NCBI RefSeq assembly: GCF_003254475.1
Contig: NZ_QFYQ01000001.1
Location: forward strand, 2,728,001 to 2,792,000
DNA: 64,000 nt
Direction of reading: 5' to 3'
Origin: Phenylobacterium soli
GTDB taxonomy: Bacteria > Pseudomonadota > Alphaproteobacteria > Caulobacterales > Caulobacteraceae
Part shown: in pieces, positions 1-9,340 of the stretch
Position numbering within the stretch: the stretch's first letter is position 1
Layout: every line of letters starts with the position of its first letter
Translations under genes and position numbers: made by a program
The notes under the pieces: generated by a model
Seen by the model: the letters and a program-made list of their open reading frames with translations, nothing else
The model's database searches: none
Told to the model about the DNA's origin: nothing

Positions 1-2
1 TT

Positions 3-26
3 CTGAAGGCCAAGCTCGGGACCTGA
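3..26 (+). CDS. 3' end of an upstream gene (partial)
   Basis: The first bases read in frame as Leu-Lys-Ala-Lys-Leu-Gly-Thr followed by TGA. This is consistent with the C-terminus of a gene that begins before the window. Only seven codons are visible, so no family can be named. The assignment rests on the short distance to the next gene on the same strand. Confidence 0.4.
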   Translation: MKAKLGT

Positions 27-72
27 GGCAGGGCTCGCGGGTTTTCCGGCCGAAGACATTCCGGAGTCGGCC

Positions 73-498
73 ATGCGTCACCAGCCCCTCGAGCAGATCC
101 TCGCCCACGCCACGGTGCTGGAAGCGCCGCGGCGACTGTCGCGCCGTGAGCGCCTGCTGCGCTGGGCCGAGCTGCTCAGGCGGGAGGACTGGAAGCTGCT
201 GCAGCCGCTGCGGTTCGTGGAGTTCTATGCGCCGAGCGAGCGGGGCCGCCTGCGCGGCGAGCAGACGCCGCTGGCCATCGCCTTCGCCGATCCGGTGCTG
301 CGCGAGGACGGGCTCAGCGGCGACCGGCTCGGCGACATCGAGGCCTATTTCGGTCTCTCCGACCGCGAGGCGCACTTCCTGCTGTGCGACTGCCATTGGC
401 ATGGGCAGATGACCGGCCGGGCTGCGGCCAAGCGCGTGCGCGCGGTGGCCAGCACCAATCCGATCAGCCGCCTCTGGTTCGAGCTGCGGGCCGGCTAG
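73..498 (+). CDS. conserved hypothetical protein, 141 aa
   Basis: A cytoplasmic-looking, Arg- and Leu-rich protein with no signal peptide or membrane segment. It begins with ATG at 73. The middle contains two adjacent cysteines in a CDCHWHG context (about residues 106-112). I do not recognise the family. It ends in a TAG whose bases overlap the stop codon of the convergent epmA gene by three bases. Codon use matches the neighbours, so it is probably a real gene. Its role is unknown. Confidence 0.7.
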   Translation: MRHQPLEQILAHATVLEAPRRLSRRERLLRWAELLRREDWKLLQPLRFVEFYAPSERGRLRGEQTPLAIAFADPVLREDGLSGDRLGDIEAYFGLSDREAHFLLCDCHWHGQMTGRAAAKRVRAVASTNPISRLWFELRAG

Positions 499-1526
499 TC
501 CGGGACCGGCGCCCAGATCACCTGATCGATGCGCGCGGCGCCGGCGGCCAGCATGACCAGCCGGTCGAAGCCGAGCGCCCCGCCGCTGGCCGGCGGCATG
601 TGGGCGAGCGCGGCCAGGAAGTCCTCGTCGAGGGGGTAGCGCTCGCCATAGACGCGGGCCTTCTCGTCCATCTCGGCCTGGAAGCGGCGGCGCTGCTCGG
701 CCGCATCGGTGAGCTCGCCGAAGCAGTTGGCGAGTTCGACGCCGCAGGCATAGAGCTCGAAGCGTTCGGCGACGCGAAGATCGGCGGGCTTGGGGCGGGC
801 GAGCGCCGCCTCCGAGACCGGGTATTCGCAGAGGATCACCGGCCGCCCGAAGCCGAGGTTCGGCTCGACCTTCTCCACCAAGACCCGGCTGAAGACATCG
901 GCCCACGTGTCGTCAGAAGCGATGCGGATCCCCTGCCCAGCCGCGTCGCCGGCGAGGTCGGGGCTGAAGAGATCGAGACCGGCGTAGCGGTCGAAGGCGT
1001 CGGCGACGGTCACGCGCTCCGGCTCGGCGAAGGGATCGGCGTCGCGGCCCCGGAAAGTGAGCAGTCTCGCCCCCGTCGCCTCCGCCGCGAGGCGAAGGAG
1101 GCTCGCGCAGTCGGCCATGATCGCTTCGTAGGGGGCCTCGGCGCGATACCATTCGAGCATGGTGAACTCGGGATGGTGCAGCGCCCCGCGCTCGCGGTTG
1201 CGCCACACGCGCGCCAGTTCGAACAGCTTCGTCTCGCCGGCCGCGAGAAGCTTCTTCAGGGCGAATTCCGGCGAGGTGTGCAGATAGAGCGGCCGCCCCG
1301 CGCCGTCCGGGCCGATCGCCTCGGTGCGGAAGGCGTGCAGATGCGCCTCGTTGCCCGGTGAGACAGCGAGCGCGGAGACCGCCGTCTCGATGAACCCCTG
1401 ATCCTCGAACCAGCGGCGGACGGCCCCGGCGATCCGCTGGCGGGCCAGGAGGAACGGCCGACGGTCGGCATGGCGCTCACGGCCCCACCAGGGGGAGCTC
1501 TGCGAAGATGTTTCGAGGTCTTTCAC
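495..1526 (-). CDS. epmA: elongation factor P--(R)-beta-lysine ligase (EpmA/GenX/PoxA)
   Basis: A class II aminoacyl-tRNA-synthetase-like enzyme without an anticodon-binding domain. In characterised relatives it activates (R)-beta-lysine and attaches it to a conserved lysine of EF-P. At 343 aa it is close to the E. coli size (325). Class II motif 2 is seen as RVWRNRERG followed by HHPEFTMLEWY, and motif 3 as GGALGFDRLVML near the C-terminus. The N-terminal SPGNEAHLHAF block is typical of this subfamily and separates it from lysyl-tRNA synthetase. The start is GTG at 1526. The gene is divergent from efp, its substrate, with 124 bp between them. No epmB-like aminomutase is complete in this window. 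Confidence 0.93.
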   Translation of the reverse strand: MKDLETSSQSSPWWGRERHADRRPFLLARQRIAGAVRRWFEDQGFIETAVSALAVSPGNEAHLHAFRTEAIGPDGAGRPLYLHTSPEFALKKLLAAGETKLFELARVWRNRERGALHHPEFTMLEWYRAEAPYEAIMADCASLLRLAAEATGARLLTFRGRDADPFAEPERVTVADAFDRYAGLDLFSPDLAGDAAGQGIRIASDDTWADVFSRVLVEKVEPNLGFGRPVILCEYPVSEAALARPKPADLRVAERFELYACGVELANCFGELTDAAEQRRRFQAEMDEKARVYGERYPLDEDFLAALAHMPPASGGALGFDRLVMLAAGAARIDQVIWAPVPD

Positions 1527-1567
1527 GGGGTGCGACAGGCGAAGGGCTGGCGATTTCGGGCAGGATC

Positions 1568-1575
1568 GCTATAGG
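1568..1575 (+). promoter_or_regulatory. candidate -10 element upstream of efp
   Basis: GCTATAGG in the 124-bp epmA/efp divergent spacer resembles the Caulobacter housekeeping -10 (GCTANAWC). It lies about 75 bp before the efp start. The -35 region about 17 bp upstream is a poor match, so this is tentative. Confidence 0.3.
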
Positions 1576-1650
1576 GGCGCGACCGACAATTGATGAGCGG
1601 AATCGCGCGGCAAGACACGCACGGTCCGCCGGCGCATCGAGGAAGAAGAC

Positions 1651-2217
1651 GTGAAAGTCATCGCTAGCTCCCTTCGCAAGGGGAACGTGGTCGACCTGGA
1701 AGGCAAGCTCTACGTCGTCCTGCAGGCCCAGAACATCCACCCCGGCAAGGGCACGCCGGTGACCCAGCTCGACATGCGCCGGATCTCCGACGGGGTGAAA
1801 ATCTCCGAGCGCTACCGCACGACCGAGACCGTCGAGCGCGCCGAGGTGGACGACCGCGAGTACACCTTCCTCTACCAGGACGGCGAAGGGTTTCACTTCA
1901 TGAACCCGCAGACCTACGACCAGCTGGTCGCCTCGCCCGACGTAATCGGCGACGCTCACTACTACCTGCAGGACGGCATGGCCGTGCACCTGTCGACCCA
2001 CGAGGGCGTGCCGATCTCCATCGATCTGCCGCGCCTGGCGACCTTCGAAGTGGTCGACACCGAGCCGTCGGTGAAGGGCCAGACGGCGTCCTCGTCCTAC
2101 AAGCCGGCGATCCTCTCCAACGGCCTCAAGACGCAGGTGCCGCCCTACATCACCGTCGGCACCAAGATCGTGGTCCTGACCGAAGACGGCTCCTACCAGG
2201 AACGCGCGAAGGACTGA
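1651..2217 (+). CDS. efp: translation elongation factor P
   Basis: EF-P binds ribosomes stalled at polyproline stretches and promotes peptide bond formation. The 188-aa length is standard. The modification loop reads NIHPGKGT, with Lys33 as the residue expected to carry beta-lysine, in agreement with the divergent epmA next door. The N-terminal KOW-like domain is followed by two OB domains ending in [23 protein letters not shown]. The start is GTG at 1651, preceded by a GAGGAAG ribosome binding site. Confidence 0.97.
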   Translation: MKVIASSLRKGNVVDLEGKLYVVLQAQNIHPGKGTPVTQLDMRRISDGVKISERYRTTETVERAEVDDREYTFLYQDGEGFHFMNPQTYDQLVASPDVIGDAHYYLQDGMAVHLSTHEGVPISIDLPRLATFEVVDTEPSVKGQTASSSYKPAILSNGLKTQVPPYITVGTKIVVLTEDGSYQERAKD

Positions 2218-2227
2218 GGCTCGAGAT

Positions 2228-2246
2228 GCTCCCCCTCAGGGGGAGC
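2228..2246. terminator. hairpin after efp
   Basis: GCTCCCCC, a three-base TCA loop, then GGGGGAGC: a perfect 8-bp stem 10 bp after the efp stop. It lacks a clear T tract. The efp-tyrS spacer (2218-2543, 326 bp) holds this hairpin, further C-rich and G-rich complementary tracts to about 2360, and the tyrS ribosome binding site. No further gene was seen there. Confidence 0.5.
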
Positions 2247-2543
2247 CGTCGCACAGCGACTGAGGGGGGTCGAAAGGCAGAGCGTCTGACGCTCGTGGGC
2301 GCGCCCGCTCGTGGGCTGCGCCCCCTCCGACCCGCCGGGCCACCTCCCCCTGTTGGGAGGATTGACCAGGTGCGGCTCTCCGGCGATACCTGACGCATGA
2401 TCGGAAGCCGCCCCCTCGCCGGCCGCTATTACCGCCTGCCCTAGACGCAGGCGATCGATCCCACGCGCCTGCCCTCCCCGGCCGGCGCGCTTCTCCAGAG
2501 CTTCTGAACGAGACGCCGGCCCTTCCATCCAAAAGGAGCCGCC

Positions 2544-3866
2544 ATGTCCCTCGATAACCCAGCGTCCAGCGTGCTAGACGCCCGCCACCGAAGCCTCGCC
2601 GAGCCGATGATGTCCGAGACCAATTTCAAGTCCGAGTTCCTGCGCACCATGCAGGCGCGCGGCTACATCCACCAGATCACCCATCCGGAGGAGCTGGACG
2701 AGGCCGCCTCGAAGGGGATCATCACCGGCTACATCGGCTACGACGCCACCGCGCCGAGCCTGCACGTCGGCAACCTGATCACCATCATGATGCTGCGCCG
2801 GCTGCAGCAGAGCGGCCACAAGCCCATCGTCATCGTCGGCGGCGGGACGACCAAGGTCGGGGACCCGTCCGGCAAGGACGAGACGCGCCAGCTGCGCACC
2901 GAGGACGAGATCAAGGCCAACATCGCCAGCCAGAAGCAGGCCTTCGCCAGGTTCCTGACCTTCGGCGACGGCCCGAGCGACGCCATGCTCGTGGACAACG
3001 ACGAATGGCTGTCCAAGCTCGGCTACATCGAGTTCCTGCGCGAGTTCGGCGTCCATTTCACGATCAACCGCATGCTGACCTTCGACTCCGTGAAGCTGCG
3101 GCTCGAGCGCGAGCAGCCGCTGACCTTCATCGAGTTCAACTACATGCTGATGCAGGCCACCGACTTCCTTGAGCTGGAGCGCCGCTACGGCTGCATGCTG
3201 CAGATGGGCGGCTCGGACCAGTGGGGCAACATCGTCAACGGTGTGGAGCTGATCCGCCGCGTCGACCAGAAGGCCGCCTTCGGCCTGACCACGCCGCTGC
3301 TGGCCACCTCGTCGGGCGCGAAGATGGGCAAGACCGCCCAGGGGGCGGTGTGGCTCAACGCGGACCTGCGCAGCCCGTACGACTACTGGCAGTTCTGGCG
3401 AAACACCGAGGACGCCGACGTCGGCCGCTTCCTGAAGCTGTTCACCGACCTGCCGCTCGACGAGATCGGCCGGCTGGAGAGCCTGCAGGGCGCGGAGATC
3501 AACGAGGCCAAGAAGGTGCTGGCCACCGAGGCGACGCGCATGCTGCACGGCGACGAGGCGGCGGAGGCGGCGGCCGGGGCGGCGCAGGCCGCGTTCGAAC
3601 AGGGCGCCTTGTCCTCGGACCTCCCGACGCACGAGGTGGCCAAGGCCGAACTGGAGGCCGGGATCGTGCTGGCCGCCCTCGCCCACGACGCCGGTCTGGC
3701 CGGTTCGCGCGGTGAGGCGCGTCGCTTGGCCCAGGGCGGCGGGCTGCGCGTCAACGACAGGGCCGAGAGCGACGCCAACCGCCTGATCACCACGGCCGAT
3801 CTCGCCGAGGGCGTCATCAAGCTGGCGGCGGGCAAGAAGAAGATCGTCCTGGTCAAGCCGGTCTGA
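2544..3866 (+). CDS. tyrS: tyrosyl-tRNA synthetase
   Basis: A class I synthetase that charges tRNA-Tyr in the cytoplasm. The HIGH-like signature is seen as HVGNL and the KMSKS-like loop as KMGKT (about residue 260). A C-terminal S4 RNA-binding segment (GLRVNDR region) ends the protein. At 440 aa it is slightly long. The chosen ATG at 2544 has a strong AAGGAG site six bases upstream, but it adds about 21 residues before [15 protein letters not shown], which looks like the usual N-terminus. An internal start at 2607 or 2610 is possible but has no clear ribosome binding site. The peroxiredoxin gene follows 11 bp later. Confidence 0.96.
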   Translation: MSLDNPASSVLDARHRSLAEPMMSETNFKSEFLRTMQARGYIHQITHPEELDEAASKGIITGYIGYDATAPSLHVGNLITIMMLRRLQQSGHKPIVIVGGGTTKVGDPSGKDETRQLRTEDEIKANIASQKQAFARFLTFGDGPSDAMLVDNDEWLSKLGYIEFLREFGVHFTINRMLTFDSVKLRLEREQPLTFIEFNYMLMQATDFLELERRYGCMLQMGGSDQWGNIVNGVELIRRVDQKAAFGLTTPLLATSSGAKMGKTAQGAVWLNADLRSPYDYWQFWRNTEDADVGRFLKLFTDLPLDEIGRLESLQGAEINEAKKVLATEATRMLHGDEAAEAAAGAAQAAFEQGALSSDLPTHEVAKAELEAGIVLAALAHDAGLAGSRGEARRLAQGGGLRVNDRAESDANRLITTADLAEGVIKLAAGKKKIVLVKPV

Positions 3867-3877
3867 GGAGAGAGCGG

Positions 3878-4336
3878 ATGAGCGTCACCGAAGGCGCCGC
3901 GGCGCCGGAATTCGAGATGGAGACCCTGGAGGGCCCGGTGAAGCTGGCGGACTTCGTCGGCAAGACCCTGGTTCTCTATTTCTACCCGAAGGACGACACG
4001 ACCGGCTGCACCAATGAGGCCAAGGCGTTCACCGAGCTCTCCGGCGAGTTCGCGAAGGCCGGCGCCGTGGTGCTGGGCGTCTCCAAGGACAGCCTCGCCG
4101 CCCACCGCAAGTTCACCGACAAGTACGGGCTCAAGGTGCGGCTGGGCTCGGACCCGGAAGGCGCGACCATCGAGCGCTACGGCAGCTGGGTGGAAAAGAG
4201 CCTCTACGGGCGCAGGTACATGGGCATCGATCGCTCCACCTTCGTGATCCGCGACGGCGTCGTGCGGAAGCTCTGGCGCAAGGTGAAGGTCGCGGGCCAC
4301 GCCGAGGCCGTGCTCGCCGCGGTGAAGGCGCTCTAG
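3878..4336 (+). CDS. bcp: thiol peroxidase of the Bcp/PrxQ peroxiredoxin family
   Basis: This enzyme reduces hydrogen peroxide and organic hydroperoxides with thioredoxin. The 152-aa protein has the AhpC/TSA fold, with LYFYPKDDTTGCTNEA holding the peroxidatic cysteine. The position of the resolving Cys used by many PrxQ proteins, five residues after the first, is Lys here. No other cysteine is evident, so this is an apparent 1-Cys variant. GAGGAGAG overlaps the tyrS stop and serves as ribosome binding site, so the gene is probably cotranscribed with tyrS. Confidence 0.93.
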   Translation: MSVTEGAAAPEFEMETLEGPVKLADFVGKTLVLYFYPKDDTTGCTNEAKAFTELSGEFAKAGAVVLGVSKDSLAAHRKFTDKYGLKVRLGSDPEGATIERYGSWVEKSLYGRRYMGIDRSTFVIRDGVVRKLWRKVKVAGHAEAVLAAVKAL

Positions 4337-4373
4337 GCAAGCCGACGGGAATCGCGCGATTGAGCGGGACGGC

Positions 4374-4390
4374 TTCGCACCCGGTGCGAA
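4374..4390. promoter_or_regulatory. 17-bp palindrome, possible operator or hairpin
   Basis: TTCGCACC, one C, then GGTGCGAA: perfect 8-bp arms around a single base, in the 154-bp spacer between bcp and the M23 peptidase gene. It has the geometry of a dimeric regulator site, but could instead form the stem of a terminator for bcp. No other copy was noticed in the window. Confidence 0.4.
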
Positions 4391-4490
4391 CAGTCGTCGC
4401 GGGGCTCTGCCCGCGCCGTTAACTTTCTTGCAAGCCTGAAAAATCTGGCCGCATATCGCTCCGTCCGAACGGGCCGGGGGGCGCCAGATC

Positions 4491-5660
4491 ATGAAACACC
4501 GCGTCGCGCAGCTGCGCCGAGCGCTGAACGAGACCGTTGCCGGCCTCTTTCCCGAGCGGCACGTCTACGTCCGTTCCGGCGGGGTGATGAAGGGCTACGC
4601 CCTCTCCCCGCGCAAGCAGATGCTGATGGCCGGCGGGCTCGCTGCGGCGGCGATGTGGATGGGGGTCTGCACCGCGGCCATGCTGGCCAATGCGCTGTCG
4701 GCGACGGCGCAGGATCGCGAGGTCGCCCGCACCCAGGCCAAGTACGAGCGCTGGATCGCCGACCGCCAGGCGCGGCTGACCGCGGCCGTGGGCCAACTCA
4801 ACGCCACCGGCGGCACTACTCAGCAGCTGGCGGCCGCGGCGGAGAAGCGGCACGCGGCGCTGGCGATCCTGCTCACCCAGATGAAGGCGCAGCCGGGCGC
4901 CGTGCAGGCCCTCAGCCCAGCGATCACCAAGGCCCTGACCGGCGGCGATGCCACGCCGACAGGGCGCATCGAACGGGTGCAGCTCAGCCAGGAGCAGCTG
5001 CTGGAGGCGGCCGACACCTACGCCAAGAGCCGCGCCGACCGGCTGCGGCTGGCCTTCCGGCTGGCGGGACTGACGCCCTCGGCCTACCTGCCCAAGTCCG
5101 GCGGGCTCGGCGGGCCGCTGATCGAGGCCAAGGATCCCCGGGCGCTCGCCGCCGTGCTGGACGTCGACCCCGATTTCGCCGAGCGGGTGCAGCGGGCGGC
5201 CGGCGACCTGTCGGAGGCCCAGGCGCTGGAGGCGGCGGCGCAGCGGCTGCCGTTCGCACGCCCGACCAGCGATCCGGAACTGTCGTCGAGCTATGGCGTG
5301 CGGGTCGATCCGTTGACCCGGCGCCTCGCCTTCCACTCGGGCCTCGACTTCCCGGGCGGGCGGATGAGCCCGGTGGAGGCCACCGGCCCGGGCGTCGTCG
5401 CCTTCACGGGCCAGCGGGCGGGCTATGGCAACACGGTCGAGATCGACCACGGCGGCGGGCTGAAGACCCGCTACGGCCATCTGGCGGCGATCTCGGTGAG
5501 GGTGGGCGAGCGGGTGGCCGTCGGCCAGCGCCTCGGCGGCATGGGCTCGACCGGGCGCTCGACCGGCACGCACCTGCATTACGAGGTCTGGTTGAACGGC
5601 CGGCCGATGAACCCCGACCGCTACCTGCGCGCCGGGGCCATGACCCGGCAGGCGGGCTGA
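4491..5660 (+). CDS. membrane-anchored M23 (LytM-type) metallopeptidase
   Basis: A predicted peptidoglycan DD-endopeptidase with one N-terminal membrane segment (about residues 42-66), an Ala/Gln-rich helical, probably coiled-coil region (70-250) and a C-terminal peptidase_M23 domain. Zinc ligands are visible as HSGLDFPGG (HxxxD) and THLHYEVW (HxH), so the enzyme looks catalytically intact. 389 aa. Start ATG at 4491. It is transcribed on its own between bcp and the convergent prfB. Confidence 0.88.
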   Translation: MKHRVAQLRRALNETVAGLFPERHVYVRSGGVMKGYALSPRKQMLMAGGLAAAAMWMGVCTAAMLANALSATAQDREVARTQAKYERWIADRQARLTAAVGQLNATGGTTQQLAAAAEKRHAALAILLTQMKAQPGAVQALSPAITKALTGGDATPTGRIERVQLSQEQLLEAADTYAKSRADRLRLAFRLAGLTPSAYLPKSGGLGGPLIEAKDPRALAAVLDVDPDFAERVQRAAGDLSEAQALEAAAQRLPFARPTSDPELSSSYGVRVDPLTRRLAFHSGLDFPGGRMSPVEATGPGVVAFTGQRAGYGNTVEIDHGGGLKTRYGHLAAISVRVGERVAVGQRLGGMGSTGRSTGTHLHYEVWLNGRPMNPDRYLRAGAMTRQAG

Positions 5661-5665
5661 TCCCC

Positions 5666-5689
5666 TCTCCCCTGCAGCGGCAGAGGAGA
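5666..5689. terminator. bidirectional hairpin between convergent genes
   Basis: TCTCCCCTGC, loop AGCG, GCAGAGGAGA: a 10-bp stem with one mismatch, filling the 30-bp gap between the stop codons of the M23 peptidase gene and prfB. It is placed to end transcription from both sides. Confidence 0.55.
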
Positions 5690-5690
5690 C

Positions 5691-6816
5691 CTAGGCGTCG
5701 AGGGTCGAGCCGCGGGTGGCCCCGACGCGCTGGGCGAGCGAGGCGCCCATGAAGGTGTCGAGGTCGCCGTCGAGCACCGCCTGGGTGTCGGAGGTCTCCA
5801 CCTCGGTGCGGAGGTCCTTCACCATCTGATACGGCTGCAGCACGTAGGATCGGATCTGGTGGCCCCAGCCGATGTCCGTCTTCTGCTCCTCGATGGCCGC
5901 CTGGGCGGCTTCGCGCTTTTCCAGCTCCAGCTCGTAGAGGCGCGCCTTCAGCATCTTCCAGGCCTGGTCGCGGTTCTGGTGCTGCGAGCGCTGCGTCTGG
6001 CAGGCGACCGCGATGCCGGTCGGGATGTGCGTCAGGCGCACGGCCGAATCCGTCTTGTTGACGTGCTGGCCGCCGGCCCCGGACGCCCGGTAGGTGTCGG
6101 TGCGCACGTCGGCGGGGTTGATCTCGATCTCGATGTTGTCGTCGACGACCGGATAGACCCAGACCGACGCGAAGGAGGTCTGGCGCCGGGCGTTCGAGTC
6201 GAACGGCGAGATCCGCACCAGGCGATGGACGCCGGCCTCGGTCTTCAGCCAGCCGTAGGCGTTGGTTCCCTTCACCTGCAGGGTGACGGACTTGATGCCG
6301 GCCTGTTCGCCCGGCGTCTCTTCGAGGACGTCGACCTCCATGCCGTGGTCGTTCGCCCAGCGCGAGTACATGCGCAGCAGCATGTTGGCCCAGTCGTTGG
6401 ACTCGGTGCCGCCGGCGCCGGCGTTGATTTCCACATAGGCGTCGTTGCCGTCGGCCTCGCCGGAGAGCAGCGCCTCGAGCTCGGCCCGGGCGGCGCGGTC
6501 CTTGATCGCCTTCAGCTGGCCCCGGGCCTCCTCGAGCAGGGCCTCGTCTCCCTCTTCGTCGGCCAGTTCGGCGTAGCCCACGGCGTCGGCCAGGTCGCGT
6601 TCCAGCGACTGGACGGCGCTGACCTGGTTGGCCAGACGCGTGCGCTCGCGCATCACCGCCTGCGCTTCTTCCGCCTTGTCCCAGAGGGTCGGGTCTTCGA
6701 CCCGGGCGTTCAGCTCATCGAGCTTTCGTAGGGCGACATCCCAGTCAAAGACGCCTCCTGAGCAGTTCGATCGACTGCTCGATGTCGGCCTTGGCGGCCT
6801 CGACATCCGCTCTCAT
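5691..6816 (-). CDS. prfB: peptide chain release factor 2, with programmed +1 frameshift
   Basis: RF2 recognises UAA and UGA. The GGQ loop is in [16 protein letters not shown] and the codon-reading tripeptide in [11 protein letters not shown]. The gene is in two frames. A 23-codon leader starts at ATG 6816 and ends in CTT TGA (6750-6745). A +1 shift (skipping T 6747) enters the main frame at GAC 6746, giving [16 protein letters not shown] (6759-6754) lies three bases before CTT. Together AGG AGG CGT CTT TGA C reproduces the classical RF2 autoregulatory site. The shifted product is 374 aa. A conceptual start at 6806 in the downstream frame would give a spurious Ser/Pro/Arg N-terminus. Confidence 0.96.
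6744..6759 (-). promoter_or_regulatory. prfB programmed +1 frameshift signal
   Basis: On the minus strand: AGGAGG, spacer CGT, slippery CTT, in-frame TGA, then C. The internal Shine-Dalgarno, the CUU slip codon and the poor-context UGA-C are the three known parts of the RF2 feedback switch: low RF2 lets the ribosome pause and shift. Confidence 0.93.
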
Positions 6817-6865
6817 GGAGAGACTCCCAAACAAACAGGGCGCGGGAGATAGCCCGCCGGCCCCC

Positions 6866-9319
6866 TCAATACAATCCGCTGACGTCGTCGGCCGGCTTCT
6901 TGGGCTTCTGCGCCGGCTGGTTCGGCGCGATGGCGCTCGGCGGGACCAGCGGCAGCTGGTTGTAGGGGATCGGGCCGATCGGATTGGCGCCTTCGGGCGC
7001 GATCGCGACCTTGGGCTCGGTGCCCGGGCGGAAGGCCTCGCGGATGCCGCGGACCATGGCGAACTTGGCGTTGGCCGGGGCCACGAAGTCGTCCGGCGGA
7101 TAGCCCTTCAGCGCTTCCTGCATGAACTCGACGAAGATCGGCACCGCGGCCACGGAACCGGTCTCGCCGTTGCCGAGGCTGCGGTTGTCGTCGAAGCCGA
7201 CGAAGACGCCGACCACCATCTTGGGCGAGAAGCCCATGAACCAGGCCGAGCGGTAGTCGTTGGTCGTGCCCGTCTTGCCGCCGACGGGACGGCCGAGCAC
7301 CAGGGCCTGGGTTGCGGTGCCGCGCTGGACGACGCCCTGCAGCATCGAAGTGATCTGGTAGGCGGTGATCGGGTCCATCATCTGGGCGCCGGCCTGCGGG
7401 ATGCGCGGGCTCTCGTCGCCCGAGAAGCCGGCGTCGCAGCGCGGGCAGTCGCGGCCGTCGGCGCGGAAGATGGTCTTGCCCTCGCGGTCCTGGACCATCT
7501 CGATGAGGTGCGGCTCGACCTTGCGGCCGCCGTTGACGAAGGACGAATAGGCGCCGGCGAGCTTGAACACCGTGGTCTCGCCCGAGCCGAGGGCCATGGC
7601 GAGCACCTTGTCCATGTGGTCGGTGACGCCGAGCTTCTCGGCAAGGCCCGCGATCTTGCTCATGCCGACGCCCTGCGCGAGGCGCACCGTCATGGTGTTG
7701 CGCGACAGCTCAAGGCCGCGGCGGAGCTGCAGCGGGCCGTAGTACTTGCCCTCGTAGTTCTCAGGGCTCCAGACCTGTCCGTTGGCGCCCGGCAGGGTGA
7801 TCGGGGCGTCGAGGACGACGCTGGCGGGCGTGTAGCCGCTCTCAAGCGCCGCGGCGTAGACGATCGGTTTGAACGCCGAGCCCGGCTGGCGCACCGCCTG
7901 GGTGGCGCGGTTGAAGCTGGAGAGCGAGAAGGAATAGCCGCCGACCATCGCGAGCACCCGGCCGTTCTGCGGATCCATGGCCACCAGGGCGCCGTTGACG
8001 ACCGGGACCTGCTTCAGGCGGAAACCCGGCCCACTGTCGGCGGGCGCGACCCAGATGAGGTCGCCTGAGCCGATCCCCTTACCGGCCCGCGCCCAGGCGA
8101 CGTCCTCGCCGGCCAGGGCGCCTGCCTGCCCCTCGATGGTGCGGACCTGGACCGAGCCACCGCCGACGCCGGTGACGACCGCGGCGCGCCAGGTGCGGCG
8201 TTCGGCCGGGCGGGCCGACTTCTTGGCGACCTGCTCCCAACCGGTCAGGGTGGTGACGTGCCCCCAGGCGCCGCGCCAGCCGTGCCGGCGGTCATACTTC
8301 TCCAGGCCATCCATCAGCGCGGTGCGGGCCGCGCTCTGCAGGCGCGCATCGAGGGTGGTGCGCATGTAGTAACCGCCCTCGTTGATCCGCTCGCCCAGGG
8401 TGGCGAGGCCGCGGCGGCGCACCTCTTCGACGAAGTAGTCGGCGTCGCGGTACTTGGCGCGGGTCGGCTCCGGCTGGACCTTGAGGTCCTCGGCCTTGGC
8501 CTGGGCGGCCTGCTGGGGCGTGATCCAGCCGAGCTCGGCCATCTGGTCGATGACCCAGTTGCGGCGGGCCATCGCTTGGGCCTTGCGGCGGATCGGGTGG
8601 TAGTTGTCGGGCCCCTTGGGCAGGGACGCCAGATAGGCGCATTCGGCGATGTCGAGGTCGGAGACCGACTTGCCGAAGTAGTTGTAGGCCGCGGCGCCGA
8701 CCCCGTAGCTGCGGTAGCCCAGCCAGATCTCGTTCAGATAGAGCTCGAGGATCCGCTCCTTCGAGAGGCTGTGCTCGAGCTGGCGGGCGATCATCGCCTC
8801 CTTCAGCTTGCGGCCGATGGTGGCGTCGTTGGTCAGCAGGATGTTCTTGGCGACCTGCTGGGTGATCGTCGACCCGCTCTCGAGCCGCCGGCCCTGGGCG
8901 ATGTTGACGATGTCCTTCGCGCCCGCGCGCACGATGCCGCCGTAATCCACGCCCCCGTGCTGGAAGAAGTTGTGGTCCTCGGCCGCGAGGAACGCCTGGG
9001 CGAGCCGCGGCGGGATGTTGTCATAGGGGACGAAGATGCGGCGCTCGCGGGAGAACTCGCCGATCAGGGTGCCGTCCCACGCGTAGGCGCGGGTGGCCGT
9101 CGGCGGATGGTAGTCCGCCAGGTCCGAGGCGTCCGGCATGTCGTGGAACAGCCAGGCGGCCCAGATCGCCGTCGCGAAGCCCGCCACGGCAATGAGGCTG
9201 AGCACGGCGACGCCGGTGACCACGACCCATCTGGCGGGGGGATTCAAGGTAAGCCGACCTCCCGGGGACGCCCGATCCCCTCGAAGGTCTCGTCTAGCGT
9301 GCGTCGGGCCGGGCGCCAA
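6866..9319 (-). CDS. mrcA: bifunctional penicillin-binding protein 1A
   Basis: A class A PBP that polymerises and crosslinks peptidoglycan in the periplasm. One membrane segment lies near residues 31-55. The GT51 glycosyltransferase domain follows (AAEDHNFFQHGG, with the catalytic Glu). The transpeptidase domain has SAFK (SxxK) in RQPGSAFKPIVY, SRN in LSRNTMTV and KTG in GGKTGTTND. 817 aa from TTG at 9319. A second TTG near 9249 (LNPPARWVVV) would remove 24 residues and is an equally reasonable start. It lies 21 bp after the amidase gene on the same strand, suggesting an amidase-PBP operon for wall remodelling. Confidence 0.94.
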   Translation of the reverse strand: MAPGPTHARRDLRGDRASPGGRLTLNPPARWVVVTGVAVLSLIAVAGFATAIWAAWLFHDMPDASDLADYHPPTATRAYAWDGTLIGEFSRERRIFVPYDNIPPRLAQAFLAAEDHNFFQHGGVDYGGIVRAGAKDIVNIAQGRRLESGSTITQQVAKNILLTNDATIGRKLKEAMIARQLEHSLSKERILELYLNEIWLGYRSYGVGAAAYNYFGKSVSDLDIAECAYLASLPKGPDNYHPIRRKAQAMARRNWVIDQMAELGWITPQQAAQAKAEDLKVQPEPTRAKYRDADYFVEEVRRRGLATLGERINEGGYYMRTTLDARLQSAARTALMDGLEKYDRRHGWRGAWGHVTTLTGWEQVAKKSARPAERRTWRAAVVTGVGGGSVQVRTIEGQAGALAGEDVAWARAGKGIGSGDLIWVAPADSGPGFRLKQVPVVNGALVAMDPQNGRVLAMVGGYSFSLSSFNRATQAVRQPGSAFKPIVYAAALESGYTPASVVLDAPITLPGANGQVWSPENYEGKYYGPLQLRRGLELSRNTMTVRLAQGVGMSKIAGLAEKLGVTDHMDKVLAMALGSGETTVFKLAGAYSSFVNGGRKVEPHLIEMVQDREGKTIFRADGRDCPRCDAGFSGDESPRIPQAGAQMMDPITAYQITSMLQGVVQRGTATQALVLGRPVGGKTGTTNDYRSAWFMGFSPKMVVGVFVGFDDNRSLGNGETGSVAAVPIFVEFMQEALKGYPPDDFVAPANAKFAMVRGIREAFRPGTEPKVAIAPEGANPIGPIPYNQLPLVPPSAIAPNQPAQKPKKPADDVSGLY

Positions 9320-9340
9320 CGGCCCTGAGCCCTCCCCGCG

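Noticed and set aside
384..1361. Long plus-strand open frame opposite epmA
   Set aside because: It is the antisense shadow of a clear gene. High-GC codon bias keeps such frames open across the window (also opposite tyrS, mrcA, parC, spoT and others). Composition is Arg/Gly/Ala/His rich with no domain.
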